Positions 1-7,199 of a stretch of DNA of 16,097 nt are shown one piece after another (position 1 is the stretch's first letter; each line of letters opens with the position of its first letter). The notes beneath the pieces are model-generated. The model was given only the letters and a program-made list of their open reading frames with translations, searched no databases and had not been told where the DNA came from. This stretch comes from JAAKFL01 sp964629645. Its GTDB lineage: Bacteria > Chlamydiota > Chlamydiia > Chlamydiales > SLFE01. The stretch is taken from contig CAZVSU010000062.1 in assembly GCA_964629645.1 (NCBI GenBank), positions 1 through 16,097 on the forward strand. Direction: 5' to 3'. Both the position numbers and the translations under genes were made by a program.

Positions 1-138
1 GAACACCTTATCCTGAAATCTGTCCAGGTTTTTAGCACCCCCGTGACCGATTACCTTTTATTGGAAGTAAAAACACTATCCATTGTTTTTCTACTTTATT
101 TTAAGTATTCAATATTATATTAAAATGTAAATTTTAAA

Positions 139-597
139 TCAATAATTTTTTTTCTTTTTTATATATATCACTTTTTTAAATTCGACGTGTTTTTTTCCTT
201 TTACATCGACCAAAGCTCCCTCGTAGGTCCGGTCAAGCGAGGATTTTGACTCAAGCTCTTCAACGATCGACTCACTCTCTTCAACTGAGATATGAAAGGA
301 GGCGTATAAGGTGGAGCGCCCCGGCTTTTTAAAGCGAATCTCGGCCGCTTTGTCCCAAATCACGTAGTCGGGACCTAAAATTTTGATGAGCATCAGCATG
401 TAGAAAGGGTCGATGGACGCGTAGAGACTTCCTCCAAAAATAGTGCCCACATAATTACGTGTCCGCCAACTTAAAGGAAGCTTGATGCGAACCTCTCTCC
501 AATCATGGGAGATATAGGTCACTTTTGCTCCGGTCCCCCGATATGCGGGAAACCAGTTGAAAAGATAGCGGGAAAATTGTGTGCGCCACGACTCCAT
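139..597 (-). CDS. DUF4442-type hotdog-fold protein (thioesterase-like)
   Basis: A 152-residue protein matching the pattern of DUF4442, a family with the hotdog fold of acyl-CoA thioesterases. What I see: a central segment (about residues 48-75) reading NYVGTIFGGSLYASID then a hydrophobic helix, followed by WDKAAEIRFKKPGR (about 81-94) where a beta strand is expected. The length is normal for a single hotdog domain. A cytosolic acyl-thioester hydrolase or acyl-binding role is inferred from the fold only; the substrate is unknown. The C-terminus is lysine-rich and runs into AT-rich DNA (VIYIKKKKNY), so the tail looks drifted. No clear ribosome binding site precedes the ATG. It diverges from the secreted protein gene at 752 with 154 bp between, so the two are unlikely to be co-regulated as an operon. 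Confidence 0.75.
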   Translation of the reverse strand: MESWRTQFSRYLFNWFPAYRGTGAKVTYISHDWREVRIKLPLSWRTRNYVGTIFGGSLYASIDPFYMLMLIKILGPDYVIWDKAAEIRFKKPGRSTLYASFHISVEESESIVEELESKSSLDRTYEGALVDVKGKKHVEFKKVIYIKKKKNY

Positions 598-677
598 AAT
601 TTGTCTATAACTAAATGCTTCTCTTTAATCCAAGGCTTTGAGCCCACCAAGTAAAAAAACCGAGAAGGCCTTTCTCC

Positions 678-706
678 TTGCACATTTTCACGTTTTGGGG
701 TTTATT
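678..706 (+). promoter_or_regulatory. possible promoter for the secreted beta-propeller gene
   Basis: TTGCAC, 17 bases, TTTATT, lying 46 bases before the ATG at 752. The -10 is poor, so this is only a suggestion. Confidence 0.25.
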
Positions 707-751
707 AGTTGGATTTGAAACCCGATTGTTTGTCACCAGAGATGCCACACT

Positions 752-1762
752 ATGAAATTTATCTTTTTATTATTCGTTTCATTTTTTTCGACAACTTTAT
801 GCGCTGATTGGATCGATCTCGCCGCTTTTGAAACTGGTATTGTGAAAGAGGTCGTCAGAATCCATCTGGACGACTACCCGGAAGCCTTCAATCCCTCTCT
901 TCACTTTGACGGCAAGCACTTTACCCTCACCTTCCGCCACTTGCCCGATAAGAGGCGCCTATGGCATTCAGTCATTGGGATTGTCCGCCTAGACCGCAAC
1001 TTAAAGATCGTCTCCGCCCCAACCATTCTCAATACTCGGCAACATCAACTAAAAACAGTGCCTCAAAGCGAAGATGCCAGGCTGCTCGAGTGGAATGGGC
1101 GCTTCTTTCTCGTCTATAATGATAACTCTGATTTTGTCGCAGCCGCACCGGACCAAAGGCGGGATATCTATCTTTCCGAAATCTCAATCGACACATTGAC
1201 TCTTATCTCGACAACCAAACTCCTGCATGATCGCTACATGGAGACAAGACTCTGGGAGAAAAACTGGACGCCGTTTGTGTGGAAGGGTCTTCTCCTTATG
1301 GTCTATAGCATCGAACCTCATGAAATTATTTATCCTAATTTGCCCTATGGCCGGGCGCAAACAACCTATCAAACGTCATCTGAGATCGATTGGGAATGGG
1401 GATCGCTTCGAGGCGGCACACCTGCCCTGCTCGTGGATGGTCACTACCTGTCATTTTTTCACACGGCTCTCCATACTTCGTCAAAAGCTGCACCTCAAGA
1501 GGGAAAGTGGCATTATGTCATGGGGGCCTACACATTTTCGGCTGAACCCCCTTTTCAGATCACGAAAGTTTCTCCCCATCCCATCAGCCACTCCGAATTT
1601 TATAAAGAAAGCGACGCAAAAAAGCGGGTGATCTATCCAGGGGGTTTCGTCGACATGGGAGATGACCTTTACGTCGCCTACGGGAAAGATGACCGCGAAA
1701 TGTGGATCGCGATTATCGACAAAGAAAAGCTGATGCAAAGCTTGATCTCTGTCGACAACTAA
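752..1762 (+). CDS. secreted beta-propeller protein resembling GH130 glycoside hydrolase/phosphorylase
   Basis: A 336-residue protein with a classic signal peptide (residues 1-18, hydrophobic core FIFLLFVSFFSTTL, cleavage likely after CA), so it acts outside the cytoplasm. The mature part has repeated bladed-propeller motifs typical of the GH130/GH43-like five-bladed fold: NPSLHFDGKHFTLTFRH (47-63), EDARLLEWNGRFFLVYN (107-123), EKNWTPF (169-175) followed by LLLMVYSIEPHEII, RGGTPALL (220-227) with FFHTALH, and YPGGFVDMGDDLYVAYGKDD (295-314). GH130 enzymes cleave or phosphorolyse beta-mannosides, and the EDxR and late YG.DD motifs fit that family. Substrate is unknown, and a non-catalytic sugar-binding propeller is possible. 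The ribosome binding site is weak. Its stop (1760-1762) interlocks with the stop of the opposite methyltransferase gene. Confidence 0.6.
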   Translation: MKFIFLLFVSFFSTTLCADWIDLAAFETGIVKEVVRIHLDDYPEAFNPSLHFDGKHFTLTFRHLPDKRRLWHSVIGIVRLDRNLKIVSAPTILNTRQHQLKTVPQSEDARLLEWNGRFFLVYNDNSDFVAAAPDQRRDIYLSEISIDTLTLISTTKLLHDRYMETRLWEKNWTPFVWKGLLLMVYSIEPHEIIYPNLPYGRAQTTYQTSSEIDWEWGSLRGGTPALLVDGHYLSFFHTALHTSSKAAPQEGKWHYVMGAYTFSAEPPFQITKVSPHPISHSEFYKESDAKKRVIYPGGFVDMGDDLYVAYGKDDREMWIAIIDKEKLMQSLISVDN

Positions 1763-2436
1763 GGCTTAAGCCAGATACCCCAGACATTATCTCCGCTGTA
1801 CTCGGCAATTTTAATGCAATGATCATCAAGCCATTGAACGGCTTTTGCCTGCGTCGGCCAGGTCATGTCGTCAAAAACGATCACCCCTCCTTCTTTGACA
1901 AGCGGCACCCACTTTGTCACATCGATCATTGATGTTTTTTCAGAGTGGTTGCCGTCGATATGAAGAAGATCGATATCTGCGATGTCGGGAGCGTTTTCCG
2001 ATGTCTCGCGAATCAACACGATGTGTTCCTGAAGGTTGAACTGATCGATCTTTGATTGGAGGTGGCAGAAAATGCGGTCGTGATCCACATGGCCCCACCA
2101 ATCGGCATTCTCTCCTTCCATCCCCGCCACAGATTCTTCAGTGGACCAAGGGTCGACCCCGTAGCAAATTCCGGAGCCCTTTTCTTGAACGGCAATCGCC
2201 ATCGGTATGAGCGATTTTCCTCCAAAGACCCCGATTTCAACGATGGTCTGAGCGTCCGTCATCGCCACTATGTCCATCATGATCGAGGCTTTCTCATACG
2301 AGCACCACCCTTCCAGCTGATCCATCGCAAGGCGTGCCTTATTTTTAGCTTGGCAGCCGATCTGCCAGACCGAAGCATCGGCAACAATCTCTACCGGAGG
2401 CGTAAAGTTTTCTTGGGGCATTGCGTCAGTGTTCAT
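1759..2436 (-). CDS. class I SAM-dependent methyltransferase (Methyltransf_24 type)
   Basis: A 225-residue methyltransferase with a Rossmann core: SAM-binding motif I VEIGVFGGKS (66-75), an acidic residue ending strand 2 in YGVDPW (92-97), DLLHIDGNHSE (156-166) and VFDDMTW (187-193). The D-G-x-H motif and the VxDD segment are characteristic of the Methyltransf_24 group, which often modifies sugars or small metabolites made by adjacent glycosyltransferases. The frame is open to a GTG at 2442 that overlaps the upstream stop, but AAGGAG sits 5 bases before the ATG at 2436 and would overlap that GTG, so I use the ATG. It follows the GT25 gene by two bases, clearly one operon. No signal peptide, so cytosolic. 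Joint sugar-modification work with the neighbour is inferred. Confidence 0.8.
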   Translation of the reverse strand: MNTDAMPQENFTPPVEIVADASVWQIGCQAKNKARLAMDQLEGWCSYEKASIMMDIVAMTDAQTIVEIGVFGGKSLIPMAIAVQEKGSGICYGVDPWSTEESVAGMEGENADWWGHVDHDRIFCHLQSKIDQFNLQEHIVLIRETSENAPDIADIDLLHIDGNHSEKTSMIDVTKWVPLVKEGGVIVFDDMTWPTQAKAVQWLDDHCIKIAEYSGDNVWGIWLKP

Positions 2437-2438
2437 CG

Positions 2439-3374
2439 TCACTCCTTTGTTTTTCGTTTGGTGTTGGGACCGCCGTTATCCGACAAAGATCCAGGTTTTG
2501 TCGAGACTATATCGTCTCTGACTGTAACAAGCTTTATCGTTTCGGGGAGGTAAAACTCCATATCATAGGGAAGAAAAATCTGATAACGGTCAAAAAAATC
2601 GAGAATTTTTTTCATGCCCGATCTTCTGATCACCATCGAGTAAGCGCCGTATCGCGCTCCTATCGACCGCATCTCATTGTTAATCGGATACCGGCGGGCA
2701 AATCGCAAGCGGCTGCGGGGGGAAAAATTAGGACGCTTTGCATAGCTTGTGCAGGGAACGGTGCGACCTTGATTATCTTTTGTGTCGCGGTCGGTAAACA
2801 AAATATCCCAATTGTTTCTCCCGACTGCCTCGTCAAGGGCGTCAATCGCCCTTGAGATGAAGTGAGGATCGCGGATGACCTCTATATCATCTTCCATCAC
2901 CCAAATGGTTTGGTATCCCGAATCATAGGCATCTTTTAAGATGGACAGATGGCTCAGAACAATGCCGATTGCACCCCGGCTCATACAGTGGGAAAAGTAA
3001 GTGCGCCCTGGGACATGAAGAAGCTCGTGGCGGGGAAGCCCCCCCTCTTCTTCCAAATAACAGGTCCCCATGAGGTTCGTCGGCATCTCGGGCCGAAAAA
3101 CGACCCCGACTTTGTTGAGAACATCAAGGGGAAGTTCCCATCCATTCACGGCCGAAAAGCGGTAAGGTGTGATCCCAAAGGGTTCAAGCTCTGCTAAAGA
3201 GCCCGCCCACTTTTCCGGACGCTCATCCAAATTGATCATGTAAATAAAGTCGATACCGTCAATTTGGCAGCCTTCTGTTTTACCTGCAGCGGGCTTAAGA
3301 TAATCGAAGACAGCCCCTTGAAGACAACTCCAGACTAAACATCCTGACATAACAAGGGTGAATAAAATCCTCAT
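2439..3374 (-). CDS. GT25-family glycosyltransferase with N-terminal signal peptide
   Basis: A 311-residue glycosyltransferase family 25 protein (the LPS galactosyltransferase and collagen galactosyltransferase family). Visible motifs: FIYMINLDERPEKW (43-56), the family's opening INL..R segment; GAIGIVLSHLSILKDAYDSG (134-153); the metal-binding acidic motif WVMEDDIEV (158-166) with EDD at 161-163; WDILFTDRD (189-197); and a late GARYGAYSMVIRRSGMKKIL then PYDMEF block. The first 20 residues (MRILFTLVMSGCLVWSCLQG) form a signal peptide or membrane anchor, which bacterial LPS-type GT25 enzymes normally lack. This suggests a periplasmic or exported enzyme. A GGAGGGGA ribosome site precedes the ATG. 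It is the first gene of a two-gene operon with the methyltransferase. Family assignment is firm; acceptor and location are inferred. Confidence 0.82.
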   Translation of the reverse strand: MRILFTLVMSGCLVWSCLQGAVFDYLKPAAGKTEGCQIDGIDFIYMINLDERPEKWAGSLAELEPFGITPYRFSAVNGWELPLDVLNKVGVVFRPEMPTNLMGTCYLEEEGGLPRHELLHVPGRTYFSHCMSRGAIGIVLSHLSILKDAYDSGYQTIWVMEDDIEVIRDPHFISRAIDALDEAVGRNNWDILFTDRDTKDNQGRTVPCTSYAKRPNFSPRSRLRFARRYPINNEMRSIGARYGAYSMVIRRSGMKKILDFFDRYQIFLPYDMEFYLPETIKLVTVRDDIVSTKPGSLSDNGGPNTKRKTKE

Positions 3375-3448
3375 GACTCCCCTCCGAGAAACGACTTCGC
3401 TCTATGTTTACCACAGATGACTCTTTTGCGGTATGTTCTTTTGAAAAA

Positions 3449-3463
3449 TGTGGACATTCCACA
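3449..3463 (+). promoter_or_regulatory. short palindrome in the divergent intergenic region
   Basis: TGTGGA-CAT-TCCACA, a perfect 6-bp inverted repeat 22 bases upstream of the FAD oxidoreductase ATG, in the region shared with the divergent GT25 operon. It could be an operator; no clean -35/-10 pair is visible around it. Confidence 0.3.
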
Positions 3464-3485
3464 CTTGGGATAGTATGAATGTGTT

Positions 3486-4664
3486 ATGGAAACGAAACCT
3501 GGTGTTGTGATCATAGGAGCGGGCCTTGCCGGTCTCGCCGCAGCTCTTCATCTTGAAGCTTCAGGTTACGTCCCCTTAATCTTGGAAGCCTCAGGCGCAA
3601 TCGGCGGCAGAGTGAAAACCGAAAGCAAGGACGGGTTCTTACTTGATGCAGGTTTTCAAGTCCTCAATACAAGCTATCGCGAAATTCCCACAAAGTGTAA
3701 GAGAGATCTAAAACTGAAAGGGTTTCGTCCCGGCGCCTTTTATCGTAAAGATGAAAAGTGGGATTTTTTCAGCCCTTATGCGTTTTGGCGTTGGGATAAA
3801 GAGACCACGAAAGGGATCTTCGCACTTGGAAAAGCGTTAGTGAGCCTTGCTTTGAAAAAGCCGGAGGGGACAACAGAAAAGTTCATTCATGAAATGGGGG
3901 CCCCGGAGTCCTGGGTCGATCATTTTTTGGCCCCTTTTTTAAGGGGTGTTTTCCTAGACAAACATCTCGATGTGAGAGCCGAGCGCTTTCTGAAACTTTT
4001 CCCAACCTTTGTCTGGGGTTTGGCGGCGCTGCCCAAAGAGGGAATGAAGGCGCTTCCCGAGTGGTTCGCCAAACAGCTCAAATCGACTGAAATTCGTTTG
4101 AATTCCGCTGTGACAGAACTTATGCCCGGCAAAGCGGTCTTAAAGGATGGCTCCTCGGTCACAGCAGACGCGATTCTTATCGCAATATCGGGCCCACAAG
4201 CGGCCAAACTTATTCCTTCCCTCCCCAAAATGAAAAGCCGCCAGACAGCTTGCGATTACTTTTCAATCGATGCACACAAAGTAAAAGGGCATCCTTATCT
4301 TTGGCTCGACGGACGGATCGAAAGCCCTGTCAATAATTTTTCGTTTTTGAGCTCTGTGCAGCCCTCCTACGCCCCAAGAGGCGCCCATCTTCTTTCAGCG
4401 ACAACGATGGGGCAGCACCTTCCTTCAACAAACACCGTCAGATCCTATCTTGCCGAAGAACTGAAGCTTCGAGCTGAAGAAATTGTTCCACTAAATCGGC
4501 AGCTCGTAGAGCACGCCCTTCCCTCACAGGAAGAAAAGCCGCCTCTCAGCTCGCCCACCCACGAGGGGTTTTATTTTGCGGGTGAAGTCACGGCGGCGCC
4601 CTCTTTAAACGACGCGATTGCTTCAGGTCGAAAGGCAGCAGAACTCATCAAGGAGACTCTTTAG
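3486..4664 (+). CDS. FAD-dependent amine-oxidase/desaturase-type oxidoreductase
   Basis: A 392-residue flavoprotein of the amine oxidase / protoporphyrinogen oxidase / phytoene desaturase superfamily. The N-terminus carries the dinucleotide-binding motif VVIIGAGLAGLAAALHLEASG (7-27), the ribose-binding acidic residue in LILEASGAIGGR (E34, GGR at 40-42) and the family's LLDAGFQV segment (52-59). The C-terminus has the second FAD-contact block FYFAGEVTAAPSLNDAIASGRKAAE (about 364-388). The length is slightly short for the superfamily. The substrate cannot be read from sequence. It heads a tight operon with a membrane protein and an SRPBCC-like protein, which suggests oxidation of a hydrophobic substrate near the membrane. 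No obvious SD sequence, but the start is fixed by the FAD motif beginning at residue 7. Confidence 0.8.
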   Translation: METKPGVVIIGAGLAGLAAALHLEASGYVPLILEASGAIGGRVKTESKDGFLLDAGFQVLNTSYREIPTKCKRDLKLKGFRPGAFYRKDEKWDFFSPYAFWRWDKETTKGIFALGKALVSLALKKPEGTTEKFIHEMGAPESWVDHFLAPFLRGVFLDKHLDVRAERFLKLFPTFVWGLAALPKEGMKALPEWFAKQLKSTEIRLNSAVTELMPGKAVLKDGSSVTADAILIAISGPQAAKLIPSLPKMKSRQTACDYFSIDAHKVKGHPYLWLDGRIESPVNNFSFLSSVQPSYAPRGAHLLSATTMGQHLPSTNTVRSYLAEELKLRAEEIVPLNRQLVEHALPSQEEKPPLSSPTHEGFYFAGEVTAAPSLNDAIASGRKAAELIKETL

Positions 4665-5090
4665 GTGGTGACCACAGCCCTTTTTCTGATCCAACTGGCA
4701 ACGACTCTGATGATGACAGGGATTATCTGGTTTGTTCAGATCGTCCATTACCCTCTTTTTCTTGAGGTGCCGGACCGCCATATGGCCGAATACGAAAGGC
4801 AGCATACACATTTGACCTCATGGGTCGTCGTTCCCCTGATGACCCTTGAGCTCGCATCGGCGCTTTCATTTGTCTTCCTATTTCCACAGTCATTTATATG
4901 GTGGAGCGGGCTTGTCTGGCTGATCTTTATCTGGATCTCGACTTTTTTCATTCAGGTTCCCTTGCATCAAAAACTCACAAGAAGTGGAATGAAAATATAT
5001 GCGAAGCGGCTCGTTAAGACCAACTGGCTCCGCACACTCGCCTGGTCGATTCGGAGCGGTATTCTTCTTTTTGTGACCGCCAATGTTTGA
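4665..5090 (+). CDS. four-helix integral membrane protein, unknown function
   Basis: A 141-residue protein with about four hydrophobic helices (roughly residues 3-26, 50-75, 78-98 and 121-140), separated by a short polar loop with HMAEYERQHTHLTSW (39-53). The motif WFVQIVHYPLF (22-32), with a histidine in or near the first helix, recurs in small uncharacterised four-helix proteins distantly like DUF1772; I am not certain of that family. It starts at GTG directly after the stop of the FAD oxidoreductase; AAGGAG at 4650-4655 supports a start here, and a second GTG three bases later is an alternative. Its end overlaps the next gene by 8 bases. The arrangement suggests it anchors or serves the flavoprotein upstream. 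Confidence 0.7.
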   Translation: MVTTALFLIQLATTLMMTGIIWFVQIVHYPLFLEVPDRHMAEYERQHTHLTSWVVVPLMTLELASALSFVFLFPQSFIWWSGLVWLIFIWISTFFIQVPLHQKLTRSGMKIYAKRLVKTNWLRTLAWSIRSGILLFVTANV

Positions 5091-5565
5091 AAAGTATTGC
5101 GGCGAAGCCGAATTTTCCGAAAAACACACACGGATAATCAATAAAACTCCTGAGCAAACCTTTTCAGCGTTCCAAAACCTCGACTTGAGCCGCTCGTTTG
5201 TCATCAAGGCTCTTCTTGCGCTAAGGGGCCTTCGAGGACAAAAACTCAAAGAGATGTTTCTTCCACTGGGCGAGCGCCCTCCCCACTTAGTCATATATGG
5301 ATTGATCGCAAAGCCGTGGACTCCAACAGGACATATTCAGTCTGTCGCCATCGAAGATTTTGCCGGATTTAAAAAACCCGGCTACGCCAAAATTGTCTGG
5401 GGATTTTCTTTCGAGCCCCATCCTCAGGGAACTCTGGTCACAACAGAAACCTTGATCACATGTACAGACAAAAAAAGCCGGAAAAAATTCCGGCTGTACT
5501 GGTTTTTCGTACGCCCGTTTAGCGGCTGGATGCGCACCGAAATTTTAAAACTTTTAGAGAGATGA
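5083..5565 (+). CDS. SRPBCC (START/polyketide-cyclase-like) fold protein
   Basis: A 160-residue protein whose layout fits the SRPBCC superfamily, small helix-grip domains with a deep hydrophobic pocket. Support: an early strand then HTRIINKTPEQTFSAFQNLDLSRSF (15-39), matching the usual beta-1 then alpha-1 start; a middle run of alternating hydrophobics (KIVWGFSFEPHPQGTLVTTETLITC); and a long C-terminal helix (FRLYWFFVRPFSGWMRTEILKLLER). No catalytic motif is visible, so it may bind or carry a lipid-like ligand. It is the last gene of the FAD oxidoreductase operon and starts inside the membrane-protein gene, indicating coupled translation. Its final 12 bases overlap the end of the opposite gene. 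Confidence 0.6.
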   Translation: MFEKYCGEAEFSEKHTRIINKTPEQTFSAFQNLDLSRSFVIKALLALRGLRGQKLKEMFLPLGERPPHLVIYGLIAKPWTPTGHIQSVAIEDFAGFKKPGYAKIVWGFSFEPHPQGTLVTTETLITCTDKKSRKKFRLYWFFVRPFSGWMRTEILKLLER

Positions 5566-5832
5566 AAGCAAAACTGACTGAATCGCTTCAGCGCGGCTTG
5601 TGCCTTGAAGTTTTTTCATGGCATTTCCCTTATCAATTTTTCCGTCAGCGAGTTCGATCCATCGATCGCGCAACTGCTCAAGCTGATTTTGGTTGAGAGA
5701 AACTTCGACATCAAAGAAAGCCGACGCGGCGCTATAGATCTTTTTGACATCTTCTCTTGAAAATTTGCCTTTTTCCCTTTTTTTGATCCCTTCGTCAAAA
5801 GCGGCGATCAACTCGTTGAATGAACCGGCCAT
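5554..5832 (-). CDS. small hypothetical protein, mostly helical
   Basis: A 92-residue soluble protein with no recognised family. It is rich in charged and amphipathic helix sequence: FNELIAAFDEGIKKREKGKFSREDVKKIYSAASAFF in the first half, then LNQNQLEQLRDRWIELADGKIDKGNAMKKL. The start is well supported: AAGGAGG lies 5 bases before the ATG and a TATAAT -10 is close upstream. This suggests a real, well-expressed gene despite its size. It converges on and overlaps the SRPBCC gene by 12 bases. I cannot assign a function; a small cytosolic regulator or chaperone-like protein would fit the composition but is not supported by a motif. Confidence 0.65.
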   Translation of the reverse strand: MAGSFNELIAAFDEGIKKREKGKFSREDVKKIYSAASAFFDVEVSLNQNQLEQLRDRWIELADGKIDKGNAMKKLQGTSRAEAIQSVLLSSL

Positions 5833-5849
5833 AAGGTCCTCCTTGTCTC

Positions 5850-5877
5850 ATTATACCGATAAACTCTTTCCTTATAA
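5850..5877 (-). promoter_or_regulatory. promoter for the 92-residue protein gene
   Basis: On the minus strand TTATAA, 16 bases, TATAAT (perfect -10 at 5850-5855). The predicted transcript start (about 5843) leaves a very short leader that begins close to the AAGGAGG site, so the exact start is uncertain. Confidence 0.45.
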
Positions 5878-5889
5878 TTTTCAATTCCG

Positions 5890-6160
5890 ATCAATAAATG
5901 ACTGTTTCTGTGTTAGATAGGCATACAATCTTATCATCAGGCGATTCGGGCGCGAAGACCTTCCCGGTTTTCTGAATTTCATGCTCGCCTCCACCGACGA
6001 GCCAAAAAGATCTTTACACGGGCGACTTGGTCATCAACAACGAGGGCCGCAAAAAAAATCGCTTAAGGTGAAGTCGCAAATAAAAACCGGGGGATGACTT
6101 CCCTCGGCATCGAAACAAATCCATATTGAGGCTTGAGAGGTCTCGTCGGTTAACGTAGAC
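5890..6160 (-). pseudogene. probable gene remnant with frameshifts behind the F-box gene
   Basis: This gap of about 330 bases has no intact gene. On the minus strand three protein-like stretches lie end to end in different frames. The first, immediately after the F-box stop and in its frame, includes ASIWICFDAEGSHPPVFIC. The second is AALVVDDQVARVKIF. The third is WLVGGGEHEIQKTGKVFAPE, continuing to a TGA near 5892. The switches fall at a run of eight T (minus strand) and a run of five T, classic slippage points. I do not recognise the family. It may be a decayed second gene of an F-box operon; chance cannot be excluded at this length. Confidence 0.3.
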
Positions 6161-6162
6161 CT

Positions 6163-6711
6163 TCACTCCTCTGAAGCGACATTGGGGTTGACGTAGGCGC
6201 CCATTTTAAAACCCATGACCTTTGCGCTGTTATGATATGACAGAGCTGCGATTCGATCGCGAAAGGAAGGGTCTTTCATTTTCTCGGCGACTGCACATTT
6301 AAGCCGCGAGCGGAGCTGTGACAGTGAGGAACCTAGCAGAGCATCTCTTTCTTTGAGTTTTGGCTCCGAGGGTTGAGAGCTTATTGCGAGGAAAGCAAGA
6401 ATTTCTGAAGAAGTGAATGACGCGGCCCACTCTGCAGCCTTTTCATGAGCCAATGTTTCAGAGACTATCTTTTGCATCTGCCTTGCCTTTTTCGTTTGCG
6501 AGTGTATGACGATACCGGCAAACGACCGCTGTCTTATCTGCACGTAACGATTTTGCCTCATATCGGCTGCGATCCATTTTTTCATCAGTAATGTTGAATC
6601 CACTAATCCATTGAAAGAGCGACAAGTCTGACGTAGTGCACGCAGTTCCGGTAATTCAGAAACCTCGCAAATCATTTTCCAACACTCAAGCGGCAATTGT
6701 CCCGAGTTCAT
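6163..6711 (-). CDS. F-box domain protein, candidate host-directed effector
   Basis: A 182-residue protein whose N-terminus reads as an F-box: LPLECWKMICEV (6-17), then LPELRALRQTCRSFNGLVDS (20-39), ending in a tryptophan at 46. This matches the eukaryotic LPxE...I...L..L..l..vC+.F..L.....lW pattern. F-box domains bind SKP1 and recruit targets to SCF ubiquitin ligases; bacteria have no such ligase, so bacterial copies are generally secreted effectors of host-associated species (Legionella, amoeba symbionts, plant pathogens). The rest is helical and charged, with no leucine-rich or ankyrin repeats visible. Start: AAAGGG lies 5 bases before the ATG at 6711; a GTG at 6717 overlaps that site. A strong promoter lies upstream. 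No classical signal peptide, consistent with type III export, which is inferred. Confidence 0.7.
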   Translation of the reverse strand: MNSGQLPLECWKMICEVSELPELRALRQTCRSFNGLVDSTLLMKKWIAADMRQNRYVQIRQRSFAGIVIHSQTKKARQMQKIVSETLAHEKAAEWAASFTSSEILAFLAISSQPSEPKLKERDALLGSSLSQLRSRLKCAVAEKMKDPSFRDRIAALSYHNSAKVMGFKMGAYVNPNVASEE

Positions 6712-6767
6712 GAACACCCTTTATTATGAGTTTTTTGATCAAAAGCCAAAGCTTCGGCTGGCTGAAT

Positions 6768-6796
6768 TTTATATCACCCTCACTTATTAAATTCAA
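6768..6796 (-). promoter_or_regulatory. promoter of the F-box gene
   Basis: TTGAAT (6791-6796), a 17-base spacer, TATAAA (6768-6773) on the minus strand, giving a leader of about 50 bases. Close to the sigma-70/sigma-66 consensus. Confidence 0.55.
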
Positions 6797-6942
6797 TTGG
6801 CCCCGCCTATGAACCGGTCACGTTTGACATCTTCGTTGAAACACACGATCGTTCAAATTTATTCCGAATATGACAAAGAAAATGAATAAAGACGTTATTT
6901 ACAGGTCACTTGGGGACGCCTTCAAATTTCGAATGACTAAAT

Positions 6943-6957
6943 TTGCGATGATCGCAA
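6943..6957 (-). terminator. possible weak terminator after tRNA-Tyr
   Basis: TTGCGA-TGA-TCGCAA stem-loop 30 bases downstream of tRNA-Tyr on its strand, followed only by ATTTAG rather than a full T tract. The remainder of 6797-6986 shows no gene. Confidence 0.3.
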
Positions 6958-6986
6958 CTGATAAGCTTTCAAAAGTTTGGTTATAA

Positions 6987-7069
6987 TGGGGGTGGTTGGA
7001 TTCGAACCAACGTAGACGTAAGTCGACGGAGTTACAGTCCGTTGCAATTGGCCGCTATGCGACACCCCC
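6987..7069 (-). tRNA. tRNA-Tyr (anticodon GTA)
   Basis: An 83-base class II tRNA. Acceptor stem GGGGGTG/CACCCCC, anticodon arm ACGGA-CTGTAAC-TCCGT giving GTA, a long variable arm, and T arm GTTGG-TTCGAAT-CCAAC. The discriminator is A and the 3' CCA is not encoded. It lies 9 bases behind tRNA-Thr in one transcript. GUA tRNAs are queuosine substrates, relevant to the transporter gene at 11458. Confidence 0.95.
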
Positions 7070-7078
7070 GGTAAAGGA

Positions 7079-7151
7079 TGCTGACAGTAGGACTTGAACC
7101 CACAACCGTCCGATTACAAGTCGGGTGCTCTACCAATTGAGCTATGTCAGC
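7079..7151 (-). tRNA. tRNA-Thr (anticodon TGT)
   Basis: A 73-base tRNA with acceptor stem GCTGACA/TGTCAGC, anticodon arm CCGAC-TTGTAAT-region giving TGT (loop CTTGTAA), a T arm containing GGTTCAAGTCC, discriminator A and no encoded CCA. It is the first tRNA of a Thr-Tyr pair, driven by the promoter at 7165-7194. Confidence 0.95.
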
Positions 7152-7164
7152 GTTGTGAAGGACA

Positions 7165-7194
7165 TTTATACCTGAGGCGCCCTTTTTGTGACAA
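7165..7194 (-). promoter_or_regulatory. promoter of the tRNA-Thr/tRNA-Tyr transcript
   Basis: TTGTCA (7189-7194), 18 bases, TATAAA (7165-7170) on the minus strand, ending 13 bases before the mature tRNA-Thr 5' end. It sits between the SEC-C stop and the tRNAs, so the tRNAs do not depend on that gene. Confidence 0.65.
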
Positions 7195-7199
7195 GAGTT

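Noticed and set aside
1..123. Open plus-strand frame from the window edge to a TAA at 121-123 (40 codons)
   Set aside because: The second half is AT-rich and the peptide (VFLLYFKYSILY) looks like translated intergenic DNA; no family or coding bias is visible. A truncated gene cannot be excluded.
2056..2855. Long plus-strand frames opposite the methyltransferase and GT25 genes
   Set aside because: They are antisense to genes with clear family motifs, SD sequences and an overlapping operon structure.
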